A stretch of DNA of 64,000 nt from Ferruginibacter sp. (GTDB lineage Bacteria; Bacteroidota; Bacteroidia; Chitinophagales; Chitinophagaceae): assembly GCA_013141115.1 (NCBI GenBank), contig JABFRP010000002.1, positions 2,406,647 to 2,470,646 on the forward strand, written 5' to 3'. This document shows, in pieces, positions 8,374 to 17,100 of this stretch (the first letter of the stretch is position 1; the number at the start of each line of letters is the position of its first letter). Both the position numbers and the translations under genes were made by a program. The notes below the pieces were generated by a model that had not been told where the DNA came from, searched no databases, and worked only from the letters and a program-made list of their open reading frames with translations.

Positions 8374-9283
8374 ATTTATTTCTTTAATTATACTGTCATT
8401 TACTGTTGTTGTTACACAGGCACAGGAGTTAAAAGCCACCATAACAATTGTAAGCAGCCAGATTGGCAATTCGGTAAACCCGGGAGTTTTCAGAACGCTG
8501 CAAACAGCACTGAATAATTTTGCAAACAATCGTAAATGGACCAGCGATAATTTTTTACCCAATGAAAAAATTGCCTGTAGTTTTTTACTCAATCTGGAAC
8601 CTACTGCCGATGCTAATGTTTACAGTGCCAGCTTAACCATTCAGGCTGCAAGGCCCATTTATAATACCTCATACCTTTCTCCTATAATTAATTTTAGAGA
8701 CGAATCAGTTATGTTTAAGTATGTAGAATTTCAACAATTGGATTTTAATGAAAACAGGGTAACCGGTTCAGATGCATTGGTATCTAACCTAACTGCTGTA
8801 TTTGCTTATTACATAAATATGATACTGGCTTTTGACTACGATTCTTTTTCTCCAAGAGGAGGTGACTTGTATTTTCAAAAGGCGCAGAATATTGTAAATA
8901 ATGCACCGGATGGCCGGGGCATTTCGGGCTGGAAAGCTTTTGATGGTATACGTAACCGCTACTGGCTGGTAGAAAATATGCTTAACAGCCGGTACACCAT
9001 CATGCATGATGTGTATTATAATTATTACCGTATGGGAATGGATAAATTTTATGAAGATGAAAATACGGCGAGGGCAGAAGTGCTTAATGTATTGAACCTG
9101 CTGAATAATTTTAATACCGATAATCCTAATAAAATGATCAACCAGTTTTTCTTCCAGGGAAAATCAACAGAGTTGATCAAACTTTTTTCCAAAGCACCAC
9201 AGCAGGATAAAGCCAGGGCATCGGAATTATTGCAGAAAATGGATGTAACCAATGCTAATAAATATAAAGACGAGTTGAAATGA
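8366..9283 (+). CDS. porD: DUF4835 family protein, PorD-like (type IX secretion)
   Basis: A 305-residue exported protein: signal peptide at residues 1-19 (ending VVTQAQ), then a single conserved domain with PGVFRTLQTALNNFANNRKW, a YYINMILAFDYDSFS stretch and YRMGMDKFYEDENTARAEVL. This is the DUF4835 family, which includes PorD, a protein needed for type IX secretion in Porphyromonas. The exact role is not established and is inferred here by family. It overlaps coaBC and the following lipoprotein gene, so coaBC-porD-DUF4296 is a tight operon. Confidence 0.8.
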   Translation: MRKFISLIILSFTVVVTQAQELKATITIVSSQIGNSVNPGVFRTLQTALNNFANNRKWTSDNFLPNEKIACSFLLNLEPTADANVYSASLTIQAARPIYNTSYLSPIINFRDESVMFKYVEFQQLDFNENRVTGSDALVSNLTAVFAYYINMILAFDYDSFSPRGGDLYFQKAQNIVNNAPDGRGISGWKAFDGIRNRYWLVENMLNSRYTIMHDVYYNYYRMGMDKFYEDENTARAEVLNVLNLLNNFNTDNPNKMINQFFFQGKSTELIKLFSKAPQQDKARASELLQKMDVTNANKYKDELK

Positions 9284-9687
9284 GGTGGATAAATATGGTG
9301 TTAATAAGTACAGTTATTTTATTTTCCTGCGAAAGTAAAAATGCAGTGCCAGCAGGAATTTTAAAGCCAGCTAAAATGCAAACTGTATTGTGGGATATGC
9401 TGCGTGCAGATGCATTTACTTATGAATTTATAACAAAGGATTCTGCAAAAAAACCGGAAGCGGAAAATGTAAAATTGCAACAACAAATATTTACAGTGCA
9501 TAAAATTTCCAAGGATGATTTTTATAAAAGTTATGAGTTTTATAAATCCCATCCTGATTTAATGCAGACCATGCTGGACAGTTTGATCAATAAAGCCACA
9601 AGAGATAAATTTATCATTACACAGGCAAAACAATTGAAGGACACTTTAACTGCAAAAAAAATACCGGATACTTTAACGGCACAGTAA
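9280..9687 (+). CDS. DUF4296 family lipoprotein
   Basis: A 135-residue protein with an N-terminal lipoprotein signal (hydrophobic run, then FSC with the lipid-accepting Cys at residue 17). A short helical domain follows: [19 protein letters not shown], then [22 protein letters not shown]. This pattern matches the DUF4296 family of Bacteroidota lipoproteins, whose function is unknown. It overlaps porD by 4 bases (ATGA) and is followed one base later by the CoA-transferase A subunit gene. Confidence 0.75.
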   Translation: MRWINMVLISTVILFSCESKNAVPAGILKPAKMQTVLWDMLRADAFTYEFITKDSAKKPEAENVKLQQQIFTVHKISKDDFYKSYEFYKSHPDLMQTMLDSLINKATRDKFIITQAKQLKDTLTAKKIPDTLTAQ

Positions 9688-9688
9688 T

Positions 9689-10396
9689 ATGAACAAAGTC
9701 TATAAAAATGCATCAACAGCAATTACAGGCATTAATGATGGTGCCGTTATAATGCTGGGAGGTTTTGGTTTATGCGGCATACCCGAAAATTGTATTGCAG
9801 CTTTGGTAAGTAGCGGAGTAAAAGAACTAACCTGTATTTCCAACAATGCAGGCGTGGATAATTTTGGGATAGGCCTGATGCTAAAGCAAAAACAGGTAAA
9901 AAAAATGATCTCTTCTTATGTTGGTGAAAATGCAGAATTTGAGCGGCAATTATTAAGTGGCGAATTGGAAGTGGAGTTAATACCACAGGGAACTTTAGCT
10001 ACACGTTGTATGGCGGCAGGTTATGGCATGCCTGCAATTTTTACACCGGCGGGTGTTGGTACCGAAGTAGCAGAGGGAAAAGAAATAAGAGTATTTAATG
10101 GAAAAGAATATTTGCTTGAATATGCTTTTGATGCTGACTATGCCATTGTAAAAGCATGGAAAGGCGATACAGATGGTAACTTAATTTATAAAGACACAGC
10201 TAGAAATTTTAATCCTTTAATGGCAATGGCGGGCAAGGTTACCATTGCTGAAGTAGAAGAACTGGTGCCGGCAGGAGAGCTGGATCCTAATCAAATTCAT
10301 ACACCGGGTATTTATGTACACCGTATTTTTAAAGGGGAACATTATGAAAAAAGAATAGAGCAACGAACAGTGAAAAAAGTGCTTTCTACACTGTAA
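9689..10396 (+). CDS. scoA: 3-oxoacid CoA-transferase subunit A
   Basis: The 235-residue alpha subunit of a succinyl-CoA:3-ketoacid (or acetoacetyl-) CoA transferase, which moves CoA between succinate and a 3-oxoacid in ketone-body and butyrate-type metabolism. It begins with the family pattern [19 protein letters not shown] and CISNNAG. It also has [27 protein letters not shown] and the C-terminal [15 protein letters not shown] motif. The B subunit follows at 10505. Substrate preference cannot be read from the sequence. The 108-base gap between the subunits is unusually long for this pair. Confidence 0.92.
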   Translation: MNKVYKNASTAITGINDGAVIMLGGFGLCGIPENCIAALVSSGVKELTCISNNAGVDNFGIGLMLKQKQVKKMISSYVGENAEFERQLLSGELEVELIPQGTLATRCMAAGYGMPAIFTPAGVGTEVAEGKEIRVFNGKEYLLEYAFDADYAIVKAWKGDTDGNLIYKDTARNFNPLMAMAGKVTIAEVEELVPAGELDPNQIHTPGIYVHRIFKGEHYEKRIEQRTVKKVLSTL

Positions 10397-10504
10397 ATAA
10401 AAATGTTTAACTAAGGTGCTGTCCGACTTTTTGGATAACAAATGATGATCGAAATAAATTGTAACGTTTAAATCTAAATGCTTCGCTTCGGCGGAGACAA
10501 TGGT

Positions 10505-11161
10505 ATGGCATTATCAAAAGAACAAATAGCGCAACGTATTGCTCAGGAACTAAAGGACGGATACTATGTAAACCTTGGCATTGGAATTCCTACGCTGGTA
10601 GCCAACTATATTCCTGCAGGCATTAATGTAGTATTACAAAGCGAAAATGGCTTATTGGGTATGGGGCCTTTTCCCTTTGAAGGTAAAGAAGACCCGGATT
10701 TAATTAACGCAGGTAAACAAACGATTACCACGGTACCCGGCTCTGCATTTTTTGATAGTGCCATGAGCTTTGGAATGATACGGGCCGGAAAAGTAGATTT
10801 AACTGTATTAGGTGCCATGGAAGTGAGTGAGCAGGGAGATATTGCCAACTGGAAAATACCTGGTAAAATGGTGAAAGGGATGGGAGGAGCAATGGATCTT
10901 GTAGCCAGTGCAAAAAATATTATTGTGGCTATGATGCATGTAAACCCAAAAGGCGAAAGTAAATTATTACCACAATGCAGTTTACCATTAACGGGCAAAC
11001 GCTGTGTAAAAAAAATTGTAACAGAGTTAGCAGTTGTAGAAGTTACTGAAAATGGATTTAAACTATTAGAAAGGGCACCAGGTGTTACTGTAAAAGAGAT
11101 TGTAGAAAAAACAGCAGGAAAATTAATAGTAGAAGGCGATATTAAAGAAATGCAATTTTAA
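10505..11161 (+). CDS. scoB: 3-oxoacid CoA-transferase subunit B
   Basis: The beta subunit (218 residues from this start), partner of the preceding gene. The catalytic glutamate is Glu47 in QSENGLLGMGPFP, which forms the covalent CoA thioester intermediate. PGSAFFDSAMSFGMIRAG and DLTVLGAMEVS are also typical. I chose the ATG at 10505 (MALSKEQIAQRIAQEL). An upstream in-frame ATG at 10478 adds nine residues from a GC-rich, hairpin-like spacer and looks non-coding. The gene converges on the next one with a 4-base overlap of stop codons. Confidence 0.92.
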   Translation: MALSKEQIAQRIAQELKDGYYVNLGIGIPTLVANYIPAGINVVLQSENGLLGMGPFPFEGKEDPDLINAGKQTITTVPGSAFFDSAMSFGMIRAGKVDLTVLGAMEVSEQGDIANWKIPGKMVKGMGGAMDLVASAKNIIVAMMHVNPKGESKLLPQCSLPLTGKRCVKKIVTELAVVEVTENGFKLLERAPGVTVKEIVEKTAGKLIVEGDIKEMQF

Positions 11162-11586
11162 AATAATTGAAGTCCGTAATAACCAATAATAGTAAATAAA
11201 CTACAGCGGCACGCCACCCCTATACAACACCAGGTAAGTAATTTTTTTAAATTGGCATTTAAGCCCACACCCACTGCAATACTTATAGGTGCACCAACAG
11301 ACATAGTGCCAAAAAATCCTAAACCAACAATGCCATATTTCTCCCAGATTTTATGTACCATGGGATGCTTGTATTTTTTTTCTTCCTCTTGCTTAGGTTT
11401 GTTTTTATAAAAGAATGCACGGATCTTATCGCCTAAGAAGGCAGCAACAAACACACCAATTAATCCACCTGTTATACTTGCAAAAAATATTACCCATGGC
11501 GATAAACCAAAAGCAAACCCGGTGGGAATGGCCACATATATTTCAAAAGTAGCAAGGCCGGCAACAGTTAATATTTTTAATAGCAT
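11158..11586 (-). CDS. Small multi-pass membrane protein, small multidrug export family-like
   Basis: A 142-residue protein with about four hydrophobic helices: residues 3-30, 31-52, around 85-108 and 118-141. A charged cytoplasmic loop (KNKPKQEEEKKYKHP) lies in the middle. The GLGFFGTMSVGAPISIAVGVGLN segment is reminiscent of the small multi-drug export family (PF06695), but I assign this only tentatively and infer no substrate. It converges on scoB with overlapping stop codons. Confidence 0.5.
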   Translation of the reverse strand: MLLKILTVAGLATFEIYVAIPTGFAFGLSPWVIFFASITGGLIGVFVAAFLGDKIRAFFYKNKPKQEEEKKYKHPMVHKIWEKYGIVGLGFFGTMSVGAPISIAVGVGLNANLKKLLTWCCIGVACRCSLFTIIGYYGLQLF

Positions 11587-11732
11587 AGGTTATTTGTGAA
11601 AAGCTGATTTTGCTCAGGCAGTGAAATTAGTTGAAACTGATCAATTAATTTTAATGCTATTGTTATTTTTTAATCAGGTTAAATATTTTTTAACTGTGAT
11701 TGATTTTTTTTTGGTGGCAGAAAGGGCATAAA

Positions 11733-11760
11733 AAAAGTATCCCGGTTAAGGGATACTTGT
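11733..11760 (-). terminator. Terminator of the DUF4139 gene
   Basis: AAGTATCCC (11735-11743) pairs perfectly with GGGATACTT (11750-11758) across a six-base loop. On the minus strand the stem is followed by a run of T. It lies just downstream of the stop of the DUF4139 protein. Confidence 0.85.
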
Positions 11761-11775
11761 AGCAAATATTGAAGA

Positions 11776-12951
11776 TCAATTTAAATTAAGGGTTTTATCT
11801 TTTGGATATTTTACACTGTAACTAAGTCTTACTTTTTTTACTTCACCGGGAGCCAATTTTAACTTCCAGGTAAGTACACCGGTTTCTTCATTAACAGCTG
11901 CATCATTACTTTCCAGTAACTCCACTTCCACTTCTTTGTTTTGAGAAACAGGGTACTGGTCTTTCAGTAACATATTCACTTCATCTTTTTTGTTATTTTT
12001 AACGGTGATATCGTAAGTAAAAATTTGTTTTTTATTAGTGCCTAAAAATTTAACAGCACTATAGTCTTTTGCTTTTTCTCTTTTAACCACCACTCTTTTA
12101 TCTCTGCCCATGGTAAGGTTAACAGTGTCTTGTGTACTTGACGGATCAATAAAAGATTTACCAATGTAAGTGCCTTCAAAAATAATATTGGCTTCGCCGG
12201 GTAAAAGGTTCAGGCCTTCCCAATCTGCCACTTCTGCCAGTAAAAAGGCATCTTTATCTAATTTGGGCACGGCATAATATTTATAGGTTGCAGGCACATC
12301 ATATTCTTTTAAAGTAGCAGATTGTGCTTTGCCATTAGTGGGCACATCGTAAGGAAGATCGATATTAAAAGTTACATCCAGCTCTCTGTCTGCAACAGAA
12401 ATATAATCGTCGAGGCCATCTTTTAATGTAATAACTATTGCGCCATTACTTGCTCTTGCACCATAAATTGCACTGGCAGCAGGCCCTTGTAAAACTTGAA
12501 GATCTTTAATGTTATCAGGATTAATATCTCCCATACTTCCTTCATTCATCGGTATACCATTAACTATATATAAAGCATTGCCGCTTGTACCAAGGCCATT
12601 TGCTCCTCTGAGGCGAACAGTTGTTTCGGCACCAGCTTTTGCAAAATATTGGCTGCGGACTTCTGCACCTGCTACTTTTCCCTCCAGCTTTTTATCAAAG
12701 CTATAAGATTGAATAGTATTTAAAGTAGATAAATTATTCTCATACTTCTGCACCGGGTTTATATAACTTAAAAACCAGGCTTTAAAAACAGGTGCATTAC
12801 CGGTTTGTGTTGGGGTAGATGTGGAGAGTGATAATTTAACCTGCTTCCAATCGATACCAGTGGTTTGAAAAATTTTTGCCCGGTAAATTAATTTTAGCGG
12901 AGCTACAACACTGGTAGCTTTTAAATCGTAAAAAAGCATTCCAGTAGGCAT
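11776..12951 (-). CDS. DUF4139/MuiA-like protein, C-terminal part with inserted TonB plug domain (frameshifted)
   Basis: This frame carries the C-terminal two thirds of a DUF4139 (mucoidy inhibitor MuiA family) protein whose N-terminus is in the ORF at 12836-13621. The joined frames would read NNAYWNAF then YDLKATSVVAPLKLIYRA, as expected for the family. The shift maps to an A6 run at 12930-12935 (T6 in the gene), where removing one base restores a single frame. Residues ~85-170 of this part form a TonB-receptor plug domain (RLRGANGLG, ALYIVNGIPM, IKDLQVLQGPAASAIYGARA), embedded within DUF4139. The remaining beta-rich DUF4139 region runs to the end. The ATG at 12951 is unlikely to be a real start. 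Function unknown, probably periplasmic or envelope. Confidence 0.7.
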   Translation of the reverse strand: MPTGMLFYDLKATSVVAPLKLIYRAKIFQTTGIDWKQVKLSLSTSTPTQTGNAPVFKAWFLSYINPVQKYENNLSTLNTIQSYSFDKKLEGKVAGAEVRSQYFAKAGAETTVRLRGANGLGTSGNALYIVNGIPMNEGSMGDINPDNIKDLQVLQGPAASAIYGARASNGAIVITLKDGLDDYISVADRELDVTFNIDLPYDVPTNGKAQSATLKEYDVPATYKYYAVPKLDKDAFLLAEVADWEGLNLLPGEANIIFEGTYIGKSFIDPSSTQDTVNLTMGRDKRVVVKREKAKDYSAVKFLGTNKKQIFTYDITVKNNKKDEVNMLLKDQYPVSQNKEVEVELLESNDAAVNEETGVLTWKLKLAPGEVKKVRLSYSVKYPKDKTLNLN

Positions 12952-13621
12952 TGTTGGTAATGTAGGTAATTACAAAATCGTACTTGCCGGCAATAGCACA
13001 ATTTAACTGCAACACCAGGCTGCCGCCGCTTTTACTGTTCTTCTTTTCTTCTTCATTAATTTGATTATTTATTTTTTGTGCAAGCAGGGTGAGTTTATCT
13101 TTTTTTTGTTTTAGTTGTGCCAGTTCCATTTGCAACTCTGCCGATTTTAGTTTGTAATAATCCATCAACTTCATCAGCTCTGTAACGCTTAACCCGGTTT
13201 GTGTACCTTTTATTTCTTTATTGGCTTTTAATACCGTTAACAGATCGGCAGTAATGCTTTCGTTCAATTTTATTTTGTCTATTTCTGTATTTATTTTTTC
13301 TGCAGAATCTTCCAGCATTTTAATTCTCGGGCTTTTTATTTCATCTTTGGTATAATCAGTATTAAACTCTACACCCATTACGGTAACATTGTCGCTGGTT
13401 TTTATTTGCACGCTGTTTATCTCCAGGGCATTGCTCAGGTTTTCAATAACCAGTTCGGAATTGCCTTTAGGTAAAATTGTTTTGGCTTCATGGCTCAGCT
13501 CGGCCCCACTTCTGTAAACAGTAACAGCATTAAGTTCGGCCTTAGTTTTTGGGCGTTCATCTGCAGCAAAAGAAAAATTAAATACCAGCAGCGGTAAAAG
13601 AAATAAGAAATACTTTTTCAT
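12836..13621 (-). CDS. DUF4139/MuiA-like protein, N-terminal part (frameshifted)
   Basis: The true N-terminus of the protein continued in the ORF at 11776-12951. It has a signal peptide (residues 1-19, ending FSFAAD), then the DUF4140-type domain (ELNAVTVYRSGAELSHEA, then NVTVMGVEFNTDY). A long coiled coil spans about 95-200 (KMLEDSAEKINTEIDKIK; LQMELAQLKQKKDKLTLLA). Family-like sequence ends near residue 232 at NNAYWNAF. The last ~30 residues (RFKSYQCCSSAK and on) are out-of-frame. The cause is a one-base excess in a homopolymer at 12930-12935, which may be a sequencing error or a genuine mutation. Confidence 0.75.
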   Translation of the reverse strand: MKKYFLFLLPLLVFNFSFAADERPKTKAELNAVTVYRSGAELSHEAKTILPKGNSELVIENLSNALEINSVQIKTSDNVTVMGVEFNTDYTKDEIKSPRIKMLEDSAEKINTEIDKIKLNESITADLLTVLKANKEIKGTQTGLSVTELMKLMDYYKLKSAELQMELAQLKQKKDKLTLLAQKINNQINEEEKKNSKSGGSLVLQLNCAIAGKYDFVITYITNNAYWNAFLRFKSYQCCSSAKINLPGKNFSNHWYRLEAG

Positions 13622-13669
13622 AAATGTTTTTTGTACTGATGATATTAAAGATTGGATTACATAAATAAA

Positions 13670-13700
13670 AAATCCCCCCGAAAATTAATCCGGAGGGATG
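13670..13700 (-). terminator. Terminator of pckA
   Basis: On the minus strand the arms ATCCCTCCGG and TCGGGGGGAT (one mismatch) are followed by TTTTTTATTTAT. It lies 35 bases after the pckA stop and separates it from the DUF4139 gene. Confidence 0.75.
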
Positions 13701-13734
13701 CTGGCATTTAGTTTTAGTTTAGTTTGTGTTGGTA

Positions 13735-15339
13735 TTATACTCTTGGCGCTGCGGCTAAAATCTCTTCATTGGCGCCGCTGGCATATTTTTCAAAATTCTT
13801 TACAAACTCTGCTGCCAGTTCTCTTGCTTTTTTATCAAAAGCTTCGGGTGTTGGCCATGTGTTTCTGGCATTTAATATTGCTGCAGGTACGTTGGGGCAG
13901 GTTTTAGGTATAGCTAGTTTAAACCATGGTGTAATATCGTATTCTACATTATCCAACTGCCCTTCCAGCGCAGCAGTAATCATTGCCCTGGTATAACTCA
14001 GCTTCATTCTGTTGCCAATGCCATAAGGGCCACCGCTCCATCCGGTATTTATCAACCATATCTTTACATTATGCTCTTTCATTTTATTGCCCAGCATTTC
14101 GGCATATTGTGCCGGATGCAATGGTAAAAATGGTGCACCAAAACAGGCACTAAATGTTGATTTAGGTTCGGTAACACCAGCTTCGGTACCGGCAACCTTG
14201 GCCGTATAGCCGCTGATAAACTGGTACATGGCCTGGCCGGCGGTTAATTTACTAATGGGTGGTAATACGCCATATGCATCGCAGGTTAAAAAGAAAATAT
14301 TCTTTGGCGTTTTACCTATAGCAGGTTCCAGCGCATTACTGATAAAATCCAAAGGATAACTAACTCTGGTATTCTCGGTAATTTTTTTACTGCTGAAATC
14401 AATTTTATTACTGCCATCCATAAAAGTTACATTCTCCACCAAAGCACCAGGGCGGATAGCGTTATAAATTTCCGGCTCTTTTTCTTCGCTTAAATCAATT
14501 GTTTTTGCATAGCAACCGCCTTCAAAATTAAATACACTGTCACCTGTCCAGCCATGTTCATCATCGCCAATTAATAAGCGGTTAGGGTCGGCGCTTAATG
14601 TAGTTTTACCGGTGCCGCTTAACCCAAAAAATACAGCAGTATCATCATCTTTACCCATATTGGCGCTGCAATGCATACTTAACACATTGGCACGTTGCGG
14701 TAATATATAGTTCAGTATTGTAAAAATACCTTTCTTCATTTCTCCTGTGTAACCTGTGCCACCAATTAAAATGGTTTTATGCGTAAAACTTATGATGGCA
14801 AAATTTTCGGCCCTGGTACCATCTTCGGCAGGGTTAGCTTTAAAACCCGGTGCCTGTATAATATGCCATTGCGGTGCAAAGTTTTCTAATGCTGCTTCTT
14901 CGGGGCGGATGAACATGTTGTAGCAAAATAAATTGCTCCACGGGTTTTCGTTGATCACCCTAAGGCTTAGGCGGTATTTTTCATCGGCACAGGCATAACA
15001 ATCACGTACCCAAATTTCTTTACCTTGTAAATATTGCAGTATTTTGCTTTTCAACTGCAAAAAATATTTTTCTTCAATGGCAATATTAAAATCGTTCCAG
15101 TGTACGGTGTTTTCGGTAATGGCATCTTTTACAGTGAATTTATCTTTAGGACTGCGGCCGGTAAATTTGCCGGTGTTAATTACTAAAGCGCCGGTATCGT
15201 TTAATACACCTTCGCCACGTTGTATGGTTTGCTGGGTTAATTCTTCGGGTGATAACTGGTAATAAATGTCGGATGATAATTGTAAACCCAGATTTACTAA
15301 AGCCTTTTTAGGCAGGGCAATCATTGTTGGTACTGACAT
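13735..15339 (-). CDS. pckA: Phosphoenolpyruvate carboxykinase (ATP)
   Basis: PckA converts oxaloacetate and ATP to phosphoenolpyruvate, CO2 and ADP, the entry to gluconeogenesis. The kinase-1a P-loop reads GLSGTGKTT (residues 239-247 from this start). The kinase-2 motif IGDDEHGW, the RSPKDKF substrate patch and ENTRVSYPL are present. I chose the ATG at 15339 (MSVPTMIALPKK), giving 534 residues. The frame extends to a GTG at 15378, but a perfect -7-like box (TAACTTTG, minus strand 15385-15378) overlaps that codon, so a transcript from there could not encode it. The alternative start adds 13 residues. Confidence 0.93.
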   Translation of the reverse strand: MSVPTMIALPKKALVNLGLQLSSDIYYQLSPEELTQQTIQRGEGVLNDTGALVINTGKFTGRSPKDKFTVKDAITENTVHWNDFNIAIEEKYFLQLKSKILQYLQGKEIWVRDCYACADEKYRLSLRVINENPWSNLFCYNMFIRPEEAALENFAPQWHIIQAPGFKANPAEDGTRAENFAIISFTHKTILIGGTGYTGEMKKGIFTILNYILPQRANVLSMHCSANMGKDDDTAVFFGLSGTGKTTLSADPNRLLIGDDEHGWTGDSVFNFEGGCYAKTIDLSEEKEPEIYNAIRPGALVENVTFMDGSNKIDFSSKKITENTRVSYPLDFISNALEPAIGKTPKNIFFLTCDAYGVLPPISKLTAGQAMYQFISGYTAKVAGTEAGVTEPKSTFSACFGAPFLPLHPAQYAEMLGNKMKEHNVKIWLINTGWSGGPYGIGNRMKLSYTRAMITAALEGQLDNVEYDITPWFKLAIPKTCPNVPAAILNARNTWPTPEAFDKKARELAAEFVKNFEKYASGANEEILAAAPRV

Positions 15340-15377
15340 GGCAAGAGTTGTTTTTTTAGTTTCTGCAATCGTAGCCA

Positions 15378-15412
15378 CAAAGTTAGCCTATGCATTTAGG
15401 AAGGCTGGCAAA
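15378..15412 (-). promoter_or_regulatory. Candidate pckA promoter
   Basis: On the minus strand TAACTTTG (15385-15378) fits the Bacteroidota -7 box. A TTTG at 15412-15409 lies 23 bases upstream, slightly further than the usual 19-21. Transcription would start near 15372, giving a leader of about 33 bases to the ATG at 15339. Confidence 0.45.
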
Positions 15413-15712
15413 CCCGAATGGAGGGTTTAAAATTATTACACGCAATCGTTTGCGTATATTCAAATAACAAGGGTATTGTTGAATAAATTCAAATATTGAA
15501 ACGGAAATCTTGGATTTATTGAATATTTTTCAATTTTAGTCAGAATAAACTATCCTGCTGATAGGGTCTTTTGCTTATGCAAAACAACAGTTGGCCATGG
15601 ATTACGCAGATTTTCACAGATAAGTGCGGAATCCGTGAAAATTTGTGTAATCCGTGGCAAGTCTTTCTGCGGCAATCATCAAAAATGTATATTGCACTAT
15701 AAATCAAAACGC
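15379..15712. other. Divergent intergenic region, pckA / aminopeptidase P
   Basis: A 334-base region between two divergent genes. It holds the candidate pckA promoter near 15378-15412, an AT-rich stretch at 15450-15545, and a long palindromic repeat at 15594-15658 just before the aminopeptidase gene. No RNA gene or credible small ORF was seen. Confidence 0.6.
15594..15658. repeat. Long palindromic repeat, copy 1
   Basis: The left arm begins GCCATGGATTACGCAGATTT and the right arm ends GTGTAATCCGTGGC. They form an imperfect stem of about 28 bp with a small central loop. A second, closely similar copy lies at 60891-60957. Both are 15-55 bases upstream of a plus-strand gene. I recall such CCGTGTAATCCGTGG palindromes being scattered through many environmental genomes, but cannot verify it here. 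Confidence 0.8.
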
Positions 15713-17002
15713 ATGAAATATCTACCCCTTAATTCAGAAATTTTCGCCCAAAACCGCAAACGTTTTGTAGAAAAAATGGAAAAAAATGCCATTGCCATTT
15801 TTAACAGCAATGATGAATTACCTACCAATGCCGATCAATTGTACAAGTTTAAGCAAAACAGCGACATGATCTGGTTAACCGGTATTGAACAAGAAGACAC
15901 CATGCTGATATTATACCCTGATAACCCTGATCCTAAATACAGGGAAGTGTTGGTACTGGTACGCCCCAACGAATTAAAAGAAAAATGGGATGGCCATAGA
16001 TTAAGAACTTATGAAGCCACTGCTATATCTGGTATTACAACAATTATTTGGTTAGATACATTAGAAGGTTCGTTACAGCCATGGATACACTGGGCAGACA
16101 CTATTTATTTAAATACTAACGAAAACGACCGTAAGGCCAACTGGGTACCAGTAAGGGATTATCGCTATGCCGAATTGATGAAGCAACGTTTTCCATTGCA
16201 TAATTATAAACGCAGTGCAAAAATTTTAAAAGATCTGAGGGGCATTAAAACTGCATTGGAAATAGAAGTGATGCAGAAAGCTATTGATATTACGGACAAT
16301 ACTTTCCGCCATTTACTGCAATACATTAAGTCTGGCGTAATGGAGTATGAAATTGAAGCAGAGATCTATCACCAGTTTTTAAAACAGCGGGCAACCGGGC
16401 CAGCTTATGGTTCTATTATTGCCAGCGGCGACAGAGCCAGAACTTTGCATTATGTAGAAAATAATTTGGAGTGTAAAGATGGCGAATTGATACTGATGGA
16501 TTTTGGTGCGGAGTATGGCAACTATTGTGCGGATTTAACCAGAACTATTCCTGTTAACGGTAAATTTGGTCGCAGGCAAAAAACAGTGTACAATGCCTGT
16601 TTACATTTACATCATTATGCAGCCAGTATTTTAAAACCCGGCATCAGCATTATTGATTATACAGAAAAAGTGGGGGAAGAGGCTACACAACAATTTTTAA
16701 AGATCGGGCTGCTGCGTAAAAGCGATGTGAAGAATGAAGACCCGGAGAACAGGGCATACAGAAAATATCTGTATCACGGCATCAGTCATCATTTAGGTAT
16801 TGATGTGCATGATCTGGGTACAAGAACCGAACCCATAAAAGCAGGTATGGTATTTACAATTGAACCGGGTATTTATATAGAAGAAGAACAAATGGGGGTG
16901 CGCATTGAAAATAATTTCTGGATAACCAAAAATGGTAATAAAGATTTGATGAAAAATATTCCTATTACGGTTGAAGATATAGAAGCGCTGATGAAAAAAT
17001 AA
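15713..17002 (+). CDS. pepP: Xaa-Pro aminopeptidase (aminopeptidase P, M24B)
   Basis: This enzyme removes an N-terminal residue preceding proline. It has an N-terminal AMP_N domain (residues ~1-140, with FNSNDELPTNADQLYKFKQNSD) and a pita-bread M24 domain (~165-425). The two-metal site is complete: LILMDFGAEYGNYCADLTRT supplies two Asp, HGISHHLGIDVHD the His, FTIEPGIYIE and VRIENNF the two Glu. I chose the ATG at 15713 (MKYLPLNSEIF), giving 429 residues. The frame extends upstream to 15635, but that part overlaps the palindromic repeat and is non-conserved in character. A terminator follows at 17022. Confidence 0.92.
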   Translation: MKYLPLNSEIFAQNRKRFVEKMEKNAIAIFNSNDELPTNADQLYKFKQNSDMIWLTGIEQEDTMLILYPDNPDPKYREVLVLVRPNELKEKWDGHRLRTYEATAISGITTIIWLDTLEGSLQPWIHWADTIYLNTNENDRKANWVPVRDYRYAELMKQRFPLHNYKRSAKILKDLRGIKTALEIEVMQKAIDITDNTFRHLLQYIKSGVMEYEIEAEIYHQFLKQRATGPAYGSIIASGDRARTLHYVENNLECKDGELILMDFGAEYGNYCADLTRTIPVNGKFGRRQKTVYNACLHLHHYAASILKPGISIIDYTEKVGEEATQQFLKIGLLRKSDVKNEDPENRAYRKYLYHGISHHLGIDVHDLGTRTEPIKAGMVFTIEPGIYIEEEQMGVRIENNFWITKNGNKDLMKNIPITVEDIEALMKK

Positions 17003-17021
17003 GCAGACTTATAAACTTTAA

Positions 17022-17055
17022 AAACCTTGCTTTATCAATTAAGCAAGGTTTTTTA
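17022..17055 (+). terminator. Terminator after aminopeptidase P
   Basis: AAACCTTGCTT pairs with AAGCAAGGTTT across an eight-base loop, followed by a T run. It also lies between convergent genes and could act on both. Confidence 0.85.
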
Positions 17056-17100
17056 TTTACATTCTTTTTTACTGTTAAACGAATGGATAAGAGTGGTACA

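Noticed and set aside
10397..10504. Start of scoB at ATG 10478 and possible small gene in the spacer
   Set aside because: The nine extra residues come from a GC-rich spacer, and no other frame there is credible.
15340..15378. GTG 15378 as the pckA start
   Set aside because: A -7-like promoter box overlaps that codon, and the ATG at 15339 leaves a normal leader and a family-like N-terminus.
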